Shown here one piece after another: positions 1-8,939 of a DNA stretch of 43,035 bases; position 1 is the first letter of the stretch; the number at the start of each line of letters is the position of its first letter. Location: contig JAITQD010000051.1 of the NCBI GenBank assembly GCA_031289095.1, positions 1 through 43,035 on the forward strand. Reading direction: 5' to 3'. The notes beneath the pieces were generated by a model, which made no database searches, had not been told where the DNA came from, and was given only the letters and a program-made list of their open reading frames with translations. Origin of the DNA: Azoarcus sp. (GTDB taxonomy: Bacteria; Pseudomonadota; Gammaproteobacteria; Burkholderiales; Rhodocyclaceae). The translations under genes were made by a program, and so were the position numbers.

Positions 1-308
1 CGAATCTGGCCTGGTACGGCGATTCCTTCGCCCAGCCGCAACATCTGCAAATCGCCCGCGTCCGCGCCCTGGAAAGCGGTCGTCCGATGTTGCGCTCCAC
101 CAATACCGGCATGACCGCACTCGTGCTCCCCGATGGCTCCGTGCCGGCGGTGCTGCCCGCGTTTTCGCGCGGGGTGCTGGAAGTTGCCGTGCCGGCCTAC
201 CGGGGCAGTACGCCTTATGCGCGCTGGGGAGACACGTTTGCGCTCGTCGCCGCTTGTGTCGCACTGGCCGTTCTCATTGCGGTGCGCGGGCGGCGCATCG
301 CGGACTGA
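1..308 (+). CDS. lnt: Apolipoprotein N-acyltransferase, C-terminal part
   Basis: This is the 3' end of an inner-membrane enzyme that adds the third acyl chain to the N-terminal cysteine of lipoproteins, the last step of lipoprotein maturation. The reading frame is open from base 3 and begins with NLAWYGDSFAQPQHLQ, followed by ALESGRPMLRSTNTGMTA; both match the end of the Lnt nitrilase domain, just after the catalytic cysteine, which would lie upstream of the window. The last 30 residues form a hydrophobic helix (FALVAACVALAVLIAV) followed by RGRR, as expected for the final transmembrane segment. About 100 codons are visible of a protein usually near 500 residues. The product family is secure; the gene is cut only by the window edge. 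Confidence 0.9.
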   Translation, partial: NLAWYGDSFAQPQHLQIARVRALESGRPMLRSTNTGMTALVLPDGSVPAVLPAFSRGVLEVAVPAYRGSTPYARWGDTFALVAACVALAVLIAVRGRRIAD

Positions 309-504
309 CCGGACATGCCATGCAGCCGGGGTTATAAAACTTGTTCGAAATGAAATCCTGTATTGTGAATATTCAATAATATTTCATAAAATCCCGTTCA
401 TCGTTTCGTTTTTTCGTTCGTCATTGCGCGTATGAAGTTTCCTGGATTGAATGAAAACAGGGAAATGGCCAAAATGGAAATGGATATGAACAGGGGTTGT
501 GTTG

Positions 505-530
505 ACAAAATAACGGAGCGGATCGCTCCG
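505..530 (-). terminator. Probable intrinsic terminator of the YbhB-like gene
   Basis: On the minus strand, just past the stop codon at 568, the inverted repeat CGGAGCG-ATC-CGCTCCG is followed by TTATTTTG. The stem is short but GC-rich and the T-rich tail is in the right place. Confidence 0.5.
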
Positions 531-567
531 CCCCGCTATGGCTTTCGTCCAGAAACGCTTGTTCGTT

Positions 568-1194
568 TCACGTTACGGCAGGATTCAGACTGTAAATGCC
601 AGTGAGGCTGGCTTCAGCCAGGATGTGCCCTTGGAGGGCGGCGCGGACGTCCGCGCCGTCGAAGCGCCCTTCGATTGGAAGATGCTCCACGTCCAGTGCG
701 TAGAGCGTGAACACGTAGCGATGCGGCAATTCGTCGTTCCACGGCGGACAAGGGCCGTCATAACCGTAATAGTCGCCGCGCATGTCGTTGTCGCTGGCGA
801 ACCAGTTGGTGTAGTCGTTGATGCCGCGGCGCGCGCCATGGGGCGCGGTAGGGCCGGATTTGCCGCGCGGCGTGACTTCGTGCGAGAACTCGCTGGCGGC
901 GATTTCCCGCAGACCGGCGGGCAAATCCACCAGTACCCAGTGGAAAAAATCCACTCGCGGCAGACTGGCGGGAACACTGCGCCCTTCCTGGTTGACATCG
1001 TCGCCCTGGCTGGGGGTGTCTGGATCGTGGCAAATCACGGCGAAACTTTTTACGCCTTCGGGAACGTCGATCCAGGCGAGGTGGGGATTGCGGTTCTTGC
1101 CCAGACTGACGTGGTGAGCCGCATCAGGCACGGCGAAAGCGAATTCGCCCGGAATTTTCTGTCCGTCGGCGAAGCTGTTGCTGGTGAGTTTCAT
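568..1194 (-). CDS. YbhB/YbcL-type (PEBP / Raf kinase inhibitor-like) protein
   Basis: A 208-residue protein of the phosphatidylethanolamine-binding protein superfamily, bacterial YbhB/YbcL branch. Recognisable elements are HLAWIDVPEGVKSFAVICHDPDTP in the first half (the PEBP ligand-pocket DPD motif), the FFHWVLVDLP strand, then YGYDGPCPPWNDELPHRYVFTLYALD, which matches the family's GPxPPxG...HRY block. The start chosen is the ATG at 1194 (MKLTSNSF), because GGAG lies eight bases upstream; an ATG nine codons earlier lacks this. There is no signal peptide, so a cytoplasmic protein is expected. The biochemical role of bacterial members is not well defined. It lies downstream of, and in the same direction as, the response regulator gene, 126 bases away. 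Confidence 0.85.
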   Translation of the reverse strand: MKLTSNSFADGQKIPGEFAFAVPDAAHHVSLGKNRNPHLAWIDVPEGVKSFAVICHDPDTPSQGDDVNQEGRSVPASLPRVDFFHWVLVDLPAGLREIAASEFSHEVTPRGKSGPTAPHGARRGINDYTNWFASDNDMRGDYYGYDGPCPPWNDELPHRYVFTLYALDVEHLPIEGRFDGADVRAALQGHILAEASLTGIYSLNPAVT

Positions 1195-1320
1195 GTGTTT
1201 CTCCAGATTCCGAAAGCTCACGGTCTTGAATGGCGCGATTCCGCCGCGAGGAGGAACCGTGGTTTCATTCTATCGCGTCCATATTGGAACGGCTGCACAA
1301 CGGGGAGACGTTTTCCAGCT

Positions 1321-2481
1321 TCAGTTTGCGGTTGCGGCCGCCCGCGAACGAGGCGCTATTCCCGGCGGGGGCTGCGTCTGTCCGGCTTCTGCCGCGAATT
1401 GGGCGCACAACTGCGACGCAAGGACGACCAACGTCTTCAGCGCTTCGGGGTCGGACTGGGCAAGCTGCGCCAGGCGCGCGATCCGGCTCAACAGTTCTGG
1501 AGAAATGGACGGAGCCGTGGCGAAGGCAGACGACGTGATGGAAACTACCTGGGCGGAGAGCGTCGGCGCCTGGTTATGTTCCATGCCGACCGTGTCGACA
1601 TGATCCGGTGCCGGTGCGAGGGCCGACGCCGGCGCAACGGACTGCGGTGGCGACTGCACGGCTGGCCCGGCAGGCGCTTTGGGCGTCGCCTTCGATGCAG
1701 TGGGCTTGATTTCGACTTTTTTGGTGCTGGCTTTCTTGGGGGCCTTGGCAGGCTTGGGCGGAGCCTCCTTTTGTGCGGCGGCAGTGGTTTCCCCGGCAGG
1801 ATCTGGGTTTTCGACGGCTTTTGCCGGGGGGACGGGTTTTCCGGCTGCCTTTTTTGGAGGGGCTTTTCCGGCTGCTTCGCTACGCTCCGGCGATTCCGCC
1901 AGGGCAGGGGCCGATGTTGACTCCAGCGCAACCGGCGATTCCAGCTCAACCGGCTCGGCCTGGGCGTTGTAGGGTAGATCCAGCGGCGGACGCCGCGGAA
2001 CGCGGTCTTCGTCGAGCAGGCGCGCGACGTGGGCGAACACCTCGAAGCGGGAGAACGGCTTTTTCATGAAGTCGTCCGCGCCAATATGGGCGCCGAAGAA
2101 CTGCGCCTTGGCTTGCTCGTTGCCGCTCATCATGATGATGGGGATGTCCCGCGTGCGCGCGTTCTTGCGCAGGGCTCGCAGGGCCGCGAAACCGTTGATA
2201 CCTGGCATGACGATGTCGAGAAAGATCATGTCCGGCTTCTGAGTGAGGGCGACTTCCATGCCCATCTTCGCGTCGATCGCGCCCAGAAAGACGCAATGCG
2301 CCGACTCGATGAAGCGCTTCATCGCCGTGAGGATCGTCGGGGAGTCGTCGATCACGAGGATGCGGGTGTCTTCCTTGGGATTGACACGCGGGTGTAAACG
2401 ACGCTCCTCCAGTTCCTCCTCGATCGCCGAGGGCTGGGATTTCCTGCGGAAAAAGGAAAAAATCTGACCGAAGATACTCAC
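1321..2481 (-). CDS. Response regulator with REC domain and Lys/Pro/Ala-rich tail
   Basis: A 386-residue protein with a short N-terminal amphipathic stretch, a receiver (REC) domain at about 40-155 and a long low-complexity C-terminal part. The REC domain has the acid pair D45-D46, the phospho-acceptor D89 (FLDIVMPG), S119 and the conserved K141 (KKPF), so it should be phosphorylatable. No known output domain follows. Residues about 200-290 are rich in Ala, Pro and Lys (AAGKAPPKKAAGKP, KPAKAPKKASTKK), resembling histone H1-like or AlgP-like tails; residues 325-365 could form helices. The GTG start at 2481 is preferred over an ATG ten codons upstream because a perfect GGAGGT sits six bases before it. 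No partner histidine kinase is adjacent. The REC assignment is firm; the output is unknown. Confidence 0.85.
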   Translation of the reverse strand: MSIFGQIFSFFRRKSQPSAIEEELEERRLHPRVNPKEDTRILVIDDSPTILTAMKRFIESAHCVFLGAIDAKMGMEVALTQKPDMIFLDIVMPGINGFAALRALRKNARTRDIPIIMMSGNEQAKAQFFGAHIGADDFMKKPFSRFEVFAHVARLLDEDRVPRRPPLDLPYNAQAEPVELESPVALESTSAPALAESPERSEAAGKAPPKKAAGKPVPPAKAVENPDPAGETTAAAQKEAPPKPAKAPKKASTKKVEIKPTASKATPKAPAGPAVQSPPQSVAPASALAPAPDHVDTVGMEHNQAPTLSAQVVSITSSAFATAPSISPELLSRIARLAQLAQSDPEALKTLVVLASQLCAQFAAEAGQTQPPPGIAPRSRAAATAN

Positions 2482-2487
2482 GCCATT

Positions 2488-2493
2488 ACCTCC
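2488..2493 (-). promoter_or_regulatory. Strong ribosome binding site deciding the GTG start
   Basis: GGAGGT on the minus strand, six bases before the GTG at 2481, fixes the start of the response regulator gene. Confidence 0.75.
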
Positions 2494-2871
2494 GACCGGA
2501 AGGCGAAACACCTGAAATCACAACCGAAGCCGCCATTGTTTGCGCCATTCGGCTATTGTTGGGAAAGTGATCACGCGTACGGACGGTCATGTCATACATA
2601 TATTAATAATGTGTATTGTAGCATTAGCACACCGTTTTGTTCAAAGTAATATCCGCCATTTTTTCAGTCAATGCAATGGTTGGTTTCCCGGATATGGCGT
2701 GGCGGGCGCGGCGTGTGGTGTCGCCGGGCGTTTTTGTCCATATGCTCTCCCCTCATCTCGATGCGTCTCTTGTCTGCCGGGCCGGGGTCTTTTCGTATTC
2801 GCAGGGCTGGTCGAGGCTGAAACGGTTCGGCGGGGTGCGGTGGCGTGGATCGGTGCGAGGCGACGATGTTT

Positions 2872-2880
2872 TGGTATAAT
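2872..2880 (+). promoter_or_regulatory. Extended -10 promoter for the amidotransferase gene
   Basis: TGGTATAAT is a perfect extended -10 element. No good -35 box lies 16-18 bases upstream, which the TG extension can compensate. Transcription would begin near 2887, about 20 bases before the ATG at 2907. Confidence 0.5.
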
Positions 2881-2906
2881 AGACATCGTTTTTAGAACGA
2901 GATGGC

Positions 2907-3734
2907 ATGATGACTTCTTCAGGCAGCGGCGCGCAGCCCTTGCGCATCGGAATCGGCGGACTGGATGCGCGGAAAAAGACGGTTGCCAAGCCGATCCTGA
3001 TTTTGCAGACCGGTAGCGCCTCCAGTGTGATACTGCGGAAATACGGAGATTACGATTGTATGTTCGTCCGTGCAGGCGGTCTGGAAGCTCTGGATGCGCG
3101 GCATCTGGTGCGGCGGGTGCATGTGGAACGGGGCGAGCGTCCCGAAAATCCCCGCGCCTACGCCAGCGTGTTGGTGACGGGGTCGGATGCGATGGTGACG
3201 GATCGCCTGCCGTGGAGCGAAGCCGCCGCCGGGTGGCTGCGCGATGCGCTGGATGCGGAATTGCCGGTTTTCGGCGTTTGCTACGGCCATCAGTTGCTTG
3301 CGCATGCGCTGGGCGGCGTGGTCGAGGATCATCCGGCGGGGCTGGAACTGGGAACGCGGGAGCTGTCGCTGCATCCTGACGCGGCGCGGGAGCCGTTGCT
3401 GGACGGGGTTCCGTCGCGTTGTGCGGCGAACCTGTTCCATTCACAGACCGTGGTGGCGTTGCCAAAAGGCGCGGACGTGCTGGCGGGATCTGCGCACGAT
3501 CCCCACCAGATCCTGCGCTACGGCCCGATGGTGTGGAGCACGCAGTTCCACCCGGAATTCAGCGGTGACGTCATGGCGGATATTCTGGCGCGGGAAAAGG
3601 AGCGGGGTAATCCGGCGGCGCACAATGCCGAGGCGGTCGATGCGCCCCATGCCCGCGCGATCCTGCGGCGCTTCGTCGAGCGTATTCCAGGGCTGATGGA
3701 CGGCGGGGATGAAACGCCCGGACACTGCTCTTAG
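2907..3734 (+). CDS. Class I glutamine amidotransferase (GuaA-like GATase1)
   Basis: A 275-residue stand-alone glutamine amidotransferase domain that should release ammonia from glutamine. The nucleophile elbow FGVCYGHQL places the catalytic cysteine at C125, and FHPEFS supplies H215 and E217, so the triad is complete. The GCYGHQ-type context, LELGTRELSLHP and WSTQFHPEFS resemble the YfeJ/GuaA-like free-standing GATase1 proteins rather than the full GMP synthetase, because no ATP-pyrophosphatase domain follows. The recognisable fold begins near residue 28; the first 27 residues are of doubtful homology, but no other start codon suits. The amino-group acceptor is not evident. The gene ends 37 bases before the convergent DadA-like gene. 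Confidence 0.8.
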   Translation: MMTSSGSGAQPLRIGIGGLDARKKTVAKPILILQTGSASSVILRKYGDYDCMFVRAGGLEALDARHLVRRVHVERGERPENPRAYASVLVTGSDAMVTDRLPWSEAAAGWLRDALDAELPVFGVCYGHQLLAHALGGVVEDHPAGLELGTRELSLHPDAAREPLLDGVPSRCAANLFHSQTVVALPKGADVLAGSAHDPHQILRYGPMVWSTQFHPEFSGDVMADILAREKERGNPAAHNAEAVDAPHARAILRRFVERIPGLMDGGDETPGHCS

Positions 3735-3771
3735 GAATTTTGCACGAACCGTGGTGACAGGTCATGGCGCA

Positions 3772-5031
3772 TCAGCCGCGCCGGAACGGAAAATCGACCG
3801 CCGGTGCGTCTCCCCGCATCAGCGCCGCAAGCGCCGAGGCCGAACCGCAGGAAAGCGTCCAGCCAAGCGGGCCGTGGCCGGTGTTGCACCAGAGCCGTTC
3901 GTGGCGCAGCCGCCCGATGACGGGCAGACCGCCCGGCGTGGACGGGCGCAGGCCGGCCCAAGGCACGGTCTGTTCGGGCGCGATGGCGCCGGGCAGACAG
4001 GTTGTAGCCCATTCCAGCATGGCGGCAATGCGCGCCGGGTCGATGTCGAGACGATAGTCGTTCAATTCGGCGGTGCCGGCGATGCGCAGGCGTTCGCCGA
4101 GACGTGAGCACACAATGCGGCGCGATTCGTCGGTCAGGCTGACTTGCGGCGCGCGTGCGGTGTCGGCCACCGGGGCGGTGATCGAGTAACCCTTTAGCGG
4201 GAAGATCGACAACTTTTCGCCGAGTGGGCGCAGCAACTGGCGACCATGACTGCCGAGGCAGACGACGTAGGCATCGGCTCGCAGTGTGTCGCCGCCACCG
4301 GCATGGCGGACTTCGACGCCGACGATGCGCCCGTCGCTGGCGGACAGGCGTTCGATGGTCGTGCCGTAGTGGAAACGCACGCCCTCGCCGGTGAGGACGT
4401 CGGCCAACGCTTGGCTGAAGCGCATCGCGTCGCCCGATTCATCGCCGGGCGCGTACAGGCCGCCGGCCAGCCGGGGCGCGAGCGTGGCGAGCGCCGGTTC
4501 GGTTTCGACGCATCGTTCGGCGTCGCAGGCTCGCAGTTCGATGCCGAACGGGGCCAGCGCCGCCATGCGCTCCCGGGCGTGCGCGAATTGCTGCGTCTCG
4601 AAGAACAGATGCAGGATGCCACGCGCCCGCGCGTCGTAAGCGTTGGCGATGCCGGCGGCTTTCCGCAGCCGTCGCAGTTCAGTGAGGCTATGGACGGCGA
4701 GTGTGGCGATGGCGGCGGTGTTGCGGCGGCTGCGCCAGGGCAGGCATTCGCGCAGAAAGCCAGACATCCATTGCCACTGCGCGGGGTCGATGCGTGGACG
4801 CAGGCGCAGGGGCGCGTCAGCGCGACCGAGCCAGCGCAGGGCAACGAGTGGCGCGGCGGGATTGGCCCAGGGTTCCGGATGGCTGACCGATATCTGGCCG
4901 CCGTTGGCGAAACTGGTTTCCTGTCCGGCGGCGTTCTGACGGTCGATCACGCTGACCTCGAAGCCGGCCCGGCGCAGATACCAGGCGGTGGTGACGCCGG
5001 TGATGCCGGCGCCCAGAACCATTGCGTGCAT
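3772..5031 (-). CDS. dadA: D-amino acid dehydrogenase (DadA-like, FAD-dependent)
   Basis: A 419-residue FAD-dependent oxidoreductase of the DAO family, close in size to DadA (about 430 residues), which oxidises D-amino acids such as D-alanine to keto acids and passes electrons to the respiratory chain. The dinucleotide-binding motif GAGITG lies at residues 7-12, followed by the acidic residue of the Rossmann fold (VSVID). DadA-like blocks include SFANGGQIS, GDAMRFSQALA, CLGSHGRQLL, FPLKGYSIT, the GLRPSTPGGLPVIG motif and NTGHGPLGWTLS near the end. No alanine racemase (dadX) or Lrp-type regulator lies next to it, which is the usual dad operon partner, so the substrate range is an inference. 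The divergent kinase-like gene starts 199 bases away. Confidence 0.85.
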   Translation of the reverse strand: MHAMVLGAGITGVTTAWYLRRAGFEVSVIDRQNAAGQETSFANGGQISVSHPEPWANPAAPLVALRWLGRADAPLRLRPRIDPAQWQWMSGFLRECLPWRSRRNTAAIATLAVHSLTELRRLRKAAGIANAYDARARGILHLFFETQQFAHARERMAALAPFGIELRACDAERCVETEPALATLAPRLAGGLYAPGDESGDAMRFSQALADVLTGEGVRFHYGTTIERLSASDGRIVGVEVRHAGGGDTLRADAYVVCLGSHGRQLLRPLGEKLSIFPLKGYSITAPVADTARAPQVSLTDESRRIVCSRLGERLRIAGTAELNDYRLDIDPARIAAMLEWATTCLPGAIAPEQTVPWAGLRPSTPGGLPVIGRLRHERLWCNTGHGPLGWTLSCGSASALAALMRGDAPAVDFPFRRG

Positions 5032-5230
5032 GGGTGTTGGGTTGTTGGCGGAAGCCGGGCGCGAGAGTGTCCGGGGCGGAAATGATACCCCAGCCCGTCA
5101 TTGCCGTCGCATGAACCGGGCGCTTTCCCGGCGTCATCCTGCGCGGTGCAAAGCGATGTGTCGCAGGATCATGGCCGTGGATTTCACCAGATGGCTTAAA
5201 AAAGCGTTGAAAATTTGCTAGCCTCTTGGG

Positions 5231-5989
5231 ATGGAAGATTTCTTCTCGCCCGCCGACCGCACTCTCCTGGAACCTCACGGTCTCGCCAGTTTCGATGCGC
5301 TGTGGAATCTGAACCTTGCCAGGGTCGATGATCCCAACATCGACCGGGGCGGCGTGAGCGAGGTTTTCCGGCTGGATCTCGATGGTCAGGGGTATTACCT
5401 CAAGCGCCAGTGCAAGCACCTGACGCGCAGTTTCGCCCATCCATGCGGCGAACCCACTTTTGCGCGCGAATTCCGCAACGTCCGCCACTTGCACGCTCAT
5501 GGCGTGCCGACAATGGATATTGCGTTTTTTGCCCAGCGCCGTTTGCCAGGAAAAGGTTCGTGCGCGATTCTGCTGACCCGCGAGTTGTCCGGCTGGCAGT
5601 CGATGGCGCACTGGCTCGGCGAGTGGGACACCCTTTCCGGGGCCGTGCGCGAACGCATGCTGACCGCCTGTGGCGAGGTCATCCGCCGCTTGCATGCGGC
5701 CAAGTTGATCCACTGTTGTCTCTACCCCGAGCACGTGTTCGTGCATGCGGCGGGGGAAGGGTGTGAGGCGGCGTTAATCGACCTTGAGAAAGCGCGTCAC
5801 GTCTGGCTGGGCCGCAACGATTATTGCCGCGATGTTGAACAGTTCCTGCGGCGTTCTCCTGTCTTGAGTAGCGATGATGCCGGCATTGTGCTTGCCGCCT
5901 ACCTCGGCGGCGCGCCGGAGGGTGCGACCGTCGCCGACTGGCGGCGTCGTCTGGCAAAGCGGCGGGAACACAAGAACAACGATTCCTGA
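5231..5989 (+). CDS. Lipopolysaccharide kinase-like protein (InaA/WaaP family)
   Basis: A 252-residue protein of the Kdo/WaaP kinase group, whose members phosphorylate sugars of the lipopolysaccharide core. Kinase-like elements are the glycine/valine strand ([11 protein letters not shown], about 40-50), the ATP-binding lysine K58 (YYLKRQ), E80 in [11 protein letters not shown], the catalytic-loop equivalent [11 protein letters not shown] (161-171), and D184 in ALIDLEKAR as the metal-binding aspartate. The loop has H-C-C where active WaaP kinases have H-R-D, so the catalytic base aspartate is missing; this resembles the InaA branch. It stands alone between dadA and fbp with no LPS-core genes beside it. 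Family membership is good; kinase activity is uncertain. Confidence 0.75.
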   Translation: MEDFFSPADRTLLEPHGLASFDALWNLNLARVDDPNIDRGGVSEVFRLDLDGQGYYLKRQCKHLTRSFAHPCGEPTFAREFRNVRHLHAHGVPTMDIAFFAQRRLPGKGSCAILLTRELSGWQSMAHWLGEWDTLSGAVRERMLTACGEVIRRLHAAKLIHCCLYPEHVFVHAAGEGCEAALIDLEKARHVWLGRNDYCRDVEQFLRRSPVLSSDDAGIVLAAYLGGAPEGATVADWRRRLAKRREHKNNDS

Positions 5990-6089
5990 CCTGAAAACCC
6001 CGGCCTTCCCGATGCGTCCATGCGCCGGAAGCGGGATAATTCCGCCCGTATTCATATCTGTATTCCAACCTTGCTTCCGGGAGCCCCCC

Positions 6090-7097
6090 ATGCAGCATCG
6101 TGTCAGTCTGACCCAGTTTCTTATCAGCGAGCAGCGCGCTGGTCGTGTGTCGCCGGATTTGCGGTTGTTGCTCGAAGTCGTCGCCCGCGCGGTCAAGGCA
6201 ATCGGCGTCACAGTATCGAAAGGCGCACTCGCTGGCGTGCTCGGCGAGGCGGGCACCGAAAACGTGCAGGGCGAGACACAAAAAAAACTCGACGTCATCG
6301 CCAACGAAATCCTGCTCCAGGCCAATGAGTGGGGCGGGCACCTGGCGGCGATGGCGTCCGAAGAAGTCGAGACCGTGCATCAAATTCCATTCGATTATCC
6401 CAAAGGGGGCTACCTGTTGTTGTTCGACCCGCTGGATGGCTCCTCGAACATCGATGTCAACGTGACCGTCGGCACCATCTTTTCGGTGCTGCGCAATCCA
6501 CGGGAAAAGGATAAAGACCCCACCGAAGCAGATTTTCTCCAGCCTGGCCGCGAGCAGGTGGCCGCTGGCTATGCGACCTACGGGCCGTCAACCCAGCTCG
6601 TGCTGACCGTGGGTAACGGCGTGCATGCGTTCACCCTCGACCGTGAGATGGGCGGCTTTGTCTACACACATCCGTTCATGACTGTCCCCGCCGATACGCG
6701 GGAATACGCAATCAACGCCTCCAACGTCCGTTTCTGGGAAGAACCGGTACGGCGCTACGTCACCGAATTGCAGCAGGGTAAAAATGGCCCGCGCGGCGCG
6801 GATTTCAACATGCGCTGGGTGGCTTCGATGGTGGCGGATGTGCACCGGGTGCTGACGCGCGGCGGCATCTTCATGTATCCGCTCGACGAAAAATGCCGCG
6901 ACAAAGGCGGCAAGCTCCGCCTGATGTACGAGGCCAACCCGATGGCGATGCTGATCGAACAGGCGGGCGGGGCCGCCACCACGGGACGCGAACGCATCCT
7001 CGACGTCGTACCGCAGCGGCTGCACCAGCGCGTGCCGGTCATTCTCGGCTCCCGCAACGAGGTCGAGCGGGTCGCGTCCTACCACGACGCCGCCTGA
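6090..7097 (+). CDS. fbp: Fructose-1,6-bisphosphatase class I
   Basis: A 335-residue class I FBPase, close to the 332 residues of the Escherichia coli enzyme, which hydrolyses fructose 1,6-bisphosphate to fructose 6-phosphate in gluconeogenesis or in carbon fixation cycles. Signature blocks are [22 protein letters not shown] (metal-binding glutamates), the metal/phosphate motif [37 protein letters not shown] and [13 protein letters not shown]. The ATG at 6090 ([11 protein letters not shown]) is the right start by homology; the open frame extends 72 codons further upstream without similarity. It precedes tamA by only 19 bases and the two may be co-transcribed. Confidence 0.95.
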   Translation: MQHRVSLTQFLISEQRAGRVSPDLRLLLEVVARAVKAIGVTVSKGALAGVLGEAGTENVQGETQKKLDVIANEILLQANEWGGHLAAMASEEVETVHQIPFDYPKGGYLLLFDPLDGSSNIDVNVTVGTIFSVLRNPREKDKDPTEADFLQPGREQVAAGYATYGPSTQLVLTVGNGVHAFTLDREMGGFVYTHPFMTVPADTREYAINASNVRFWEEPVRRYVTELQQGKNGPRGADFNMRWVASMVADVHRVLTRGGIFMYPLDEKCRDKGGKLRLMYEANPMAMLIEQAGGAATTGRERILDVVPQRLHQRVPVILGSRNEVERVASYHDAA

Positions 7098-7116
7098 GCG
7101 CCGCCGGCAGGCGGGC

Positions 7117-8898
7117 ATGAACCCGACTTTGCGCACGAGCTTTCTCCAGTGCGCCCGTCTGGCGTCGTGGCGGGCCGGCTTGTGGGCGCTCGTCTTTGCC
7201 GGGCCGTTTTTTTGCATGTCCGCAACGGCGGGGGATGGCGTCACGGTTGAACTCGAATCGCCGCCTGAAGTGCGGGCGTTGCTGAAGCAGTACGTCCGTC
7301 TGTTGCGGATGGATGCAGACAGCATCCCCGCAGCGGGGCCGGATCGCGCCGCGCTGGTGCGCCGCACCCGGCGTGAAGTAGCCGATCTGCTCGCCACGGA
7401 AGGCTATTTTGCCTCCATGATCCGCATCGACCGCGCCGATGCCGCGAAATGGCGTCTGGTCGTGGAGCCTGGCGCGAGGGCCACCATCGTGGCGGTCGAT
7501 ATCCGCTTTCAGGGCGAAATCGGTGCAGATGGGCACGAGGCATACCGCGAAAAGCTGCGAAGCGAGTGGACGATGCCGGTCGATGCGCCCTTCCGGCAGG
7601 CGGATTGGGAGAGCGCCAAACAAGCCTTGCTCTACGCCTTGCGCGGCGAACGTTATGCTGCGGCAAAGTTTGCGTCGACCCGGGCCGATGTGGATTCCGA
7701 CGCGGCCAGGGTACGGCTCGACGTAGTGATCGACAGCGGCCCGACCTTTTACCTTGGGGCGCTCGACATCAGTGGTCTGCACGATCTGCCGCCGGATTTC
7801 ATTGCCCGCTACAACACGCTCAGGGAAGGGGGCGCCTATAAAAAGCAAGATTTGCTGGCGTTTCAAGAATCCTTGCAGACTGCGCCGCAATTGTCCGTGG
7901 CGGTCGTGAGCATCGACCCCGATCCGCAAAAGGCCGCCGCCGTGCCGGTTCGCGTCGCCGTGACCGAGGCGATACCGCAACGGCTCGGCTTCGGGTTGGG
8001 GTTTTCCAGCAACACCGGCTACCGGGTGGAGACTTCCTATCGCCACGTCAACCTTTTCGGGCGCGGCTGGGAACTGGCGAGCGGCCTGCGGCTGGAGCAG
8101 CGCCGGCAATCCGTTTATGCCGATTTTTTCCTGCCGCCGGAACAGGCCCGTCGCCGCGACAGTGCCGGGGTGAGCTTCGACCGCAGCGACCTGGAAGGAC
8201 TCAAAATCTCCACCGGCGCAGTGGGCGTGCTCCGCAGCATCCGGCATGACGATATCGAAACCCAGCTCGCCACGCGGGTGCAGCGCGAAGAAATCCGCCC
8301 CGACGATGCCGACAAAAGCAGCTACAACACCTTGACCATGAACTGGAGCTGGGTGCAGCGCGCGGTCGACAACGTGCTCGATCCGCGTCGCGGTCATGTG
8401 CTCGAAGTCCAGCTTGGCGGCGGTGCCGGCCTGTCGGCGCAGGCGCACAACTTTACCCGTGTCTATGGCCGCTACCAGCATTACTTCACCTTCGGCAAAC
8501 GCAACGTCCTCACCCTGCGCGGCGAAGGCGGCATGACGCTGGCGGAAACGCGGGACGGCGTGCCGCAGGATTTTTTGTTTCGCGCCGGGGGCACGCAATC
8601 GGTGCGCGGTTATGCCTATCACAGCCTGGGCGTAACGGAAGGCACGGCCACCGTAGGGGGGCGCTACCTTGTCACTGGCAGCGCGGAACTTGTGCGCTGG
8701 ATCAAGCCTTCCACAGGGCTGGCGCTTTTCATCGACTCGGGCGATGCCGCTGACTCAAAAGACAGTTTCAGGGCGCACACTGGTTACGGCTTCGGCGGGC
8801 GCTGGCTCAGTCCCGCCGGGCCGCTGGCCGTCGATCTGGCCTGGGCGCGTGGCGAAAGGCGGCCACGGCTGCACTTCGGGGTGTCGGTGGCGTTTTAG
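7117..8898 (+). CDS. tamA: TamA-like outer membrane protein (BamA/Omp85 family)
   Basis: A 593-residue Omp85-family protein. The N-terminal signal peptide has a hydrophobic core (LWALVFAGPFFCMSATA), followed by three POTRA-like segments (about 40-270) and a C-terminal 16-strand beta-barrel. The barrel begins around the block RLGFGLGFSSNTGYRVET and includes HVNLFGRGWEL, the conserved loop-6 motif SVRGYAY and a last strand ending in LHFGVSVAF with the terminal phenylalanine read by the BAM machinery. Size and the three-POTRA layout fit TamA, which works with TamB in outer-membrane protein insertion or lipid transport. TamB, normally the next gene, is absent here: the neighbour is a convergent unrelated gene. 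BamA itself is about 200 residues longer. Confidence 0.85.
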   Translation: MNPTLRTSFLQCARLASWRAGLWALVFAGPFFCMSATAGDGVTVELESPPEVRALLKQYVRLLRMDADSIPAAGPDRAALVRRTRREVADLLATEGYFASMIRIDRADAAKWRLVVEPGARATIVAVDIRFQGEIGADGHEAYREKLRSEWTMPVDAPFRQADWESAKQALLYALRGERYAAAKFASTRADVDSDAARVRLDVVIDSGPTFYLGALDISGLHDLPPDFIARYNTLREGGAYKKQDLLAFQESLQTAPQLSVAVVSIDPDPQKAAAVPVRVAVTEAIPQRLGFGLGFSSNTGYRVETSYRHVNLFGRGWELASGLRLEQRRQSVYADFFLPPEQARRRDSAGVSFDRSDLEGLKISTGAVGVLRSIRHDDIETQLATRVQREEIRPDDADKSSYNTLTMNWSWVQRAVDNVLDPRRGHVLEVQLGGGAGLSAQAHNFTRVYGRYQHYFTFGKRNVLTLRGEGGMTLAETRDGVPQDFLFRAGGTQSVRGYAYHSLGVTEGTATVGGRYLVTGSAELVRWIKPSTGLALFIDSGDAADSKDSFRAHTGYGFGGRWLSPAGPLAVDLAWARGERRPRLHFGVSVAF

Positions 8899-8939
8899 GG
8901 GCGCGAGCGCGGCCTGGCCGATACGGAATGCGGTACGTC

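Larger units (their letters stand above)
2482..2906. other. Intergenic region between divergent genes
   Basis: This 425-base gap separates the response regulator (minus) from the amidotransferase (plus) and must hold promoters for both. The section 2590-2630 is unusually AT-rich (tandem TAT/TAA runs) and is the most likely promoter zone for the minus-strand gene, but no clear -35/-10 pair was found there. The plus-strand promoter is listed separately. No RNA gene or conserved ORF was recognised. Confidence 0.5.

Noticed and set aside
538-1920. 460-codon plus-strand open frame
   Set aside because: It lies opposite the YbhB-like and response regulator genes and has composition typical of an antisense GC-rich frame.
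7039-8622. 527-codon minus-strand open frame
   Set aside because: Antisense to tamA and the end of fbp, both clearly recognised.
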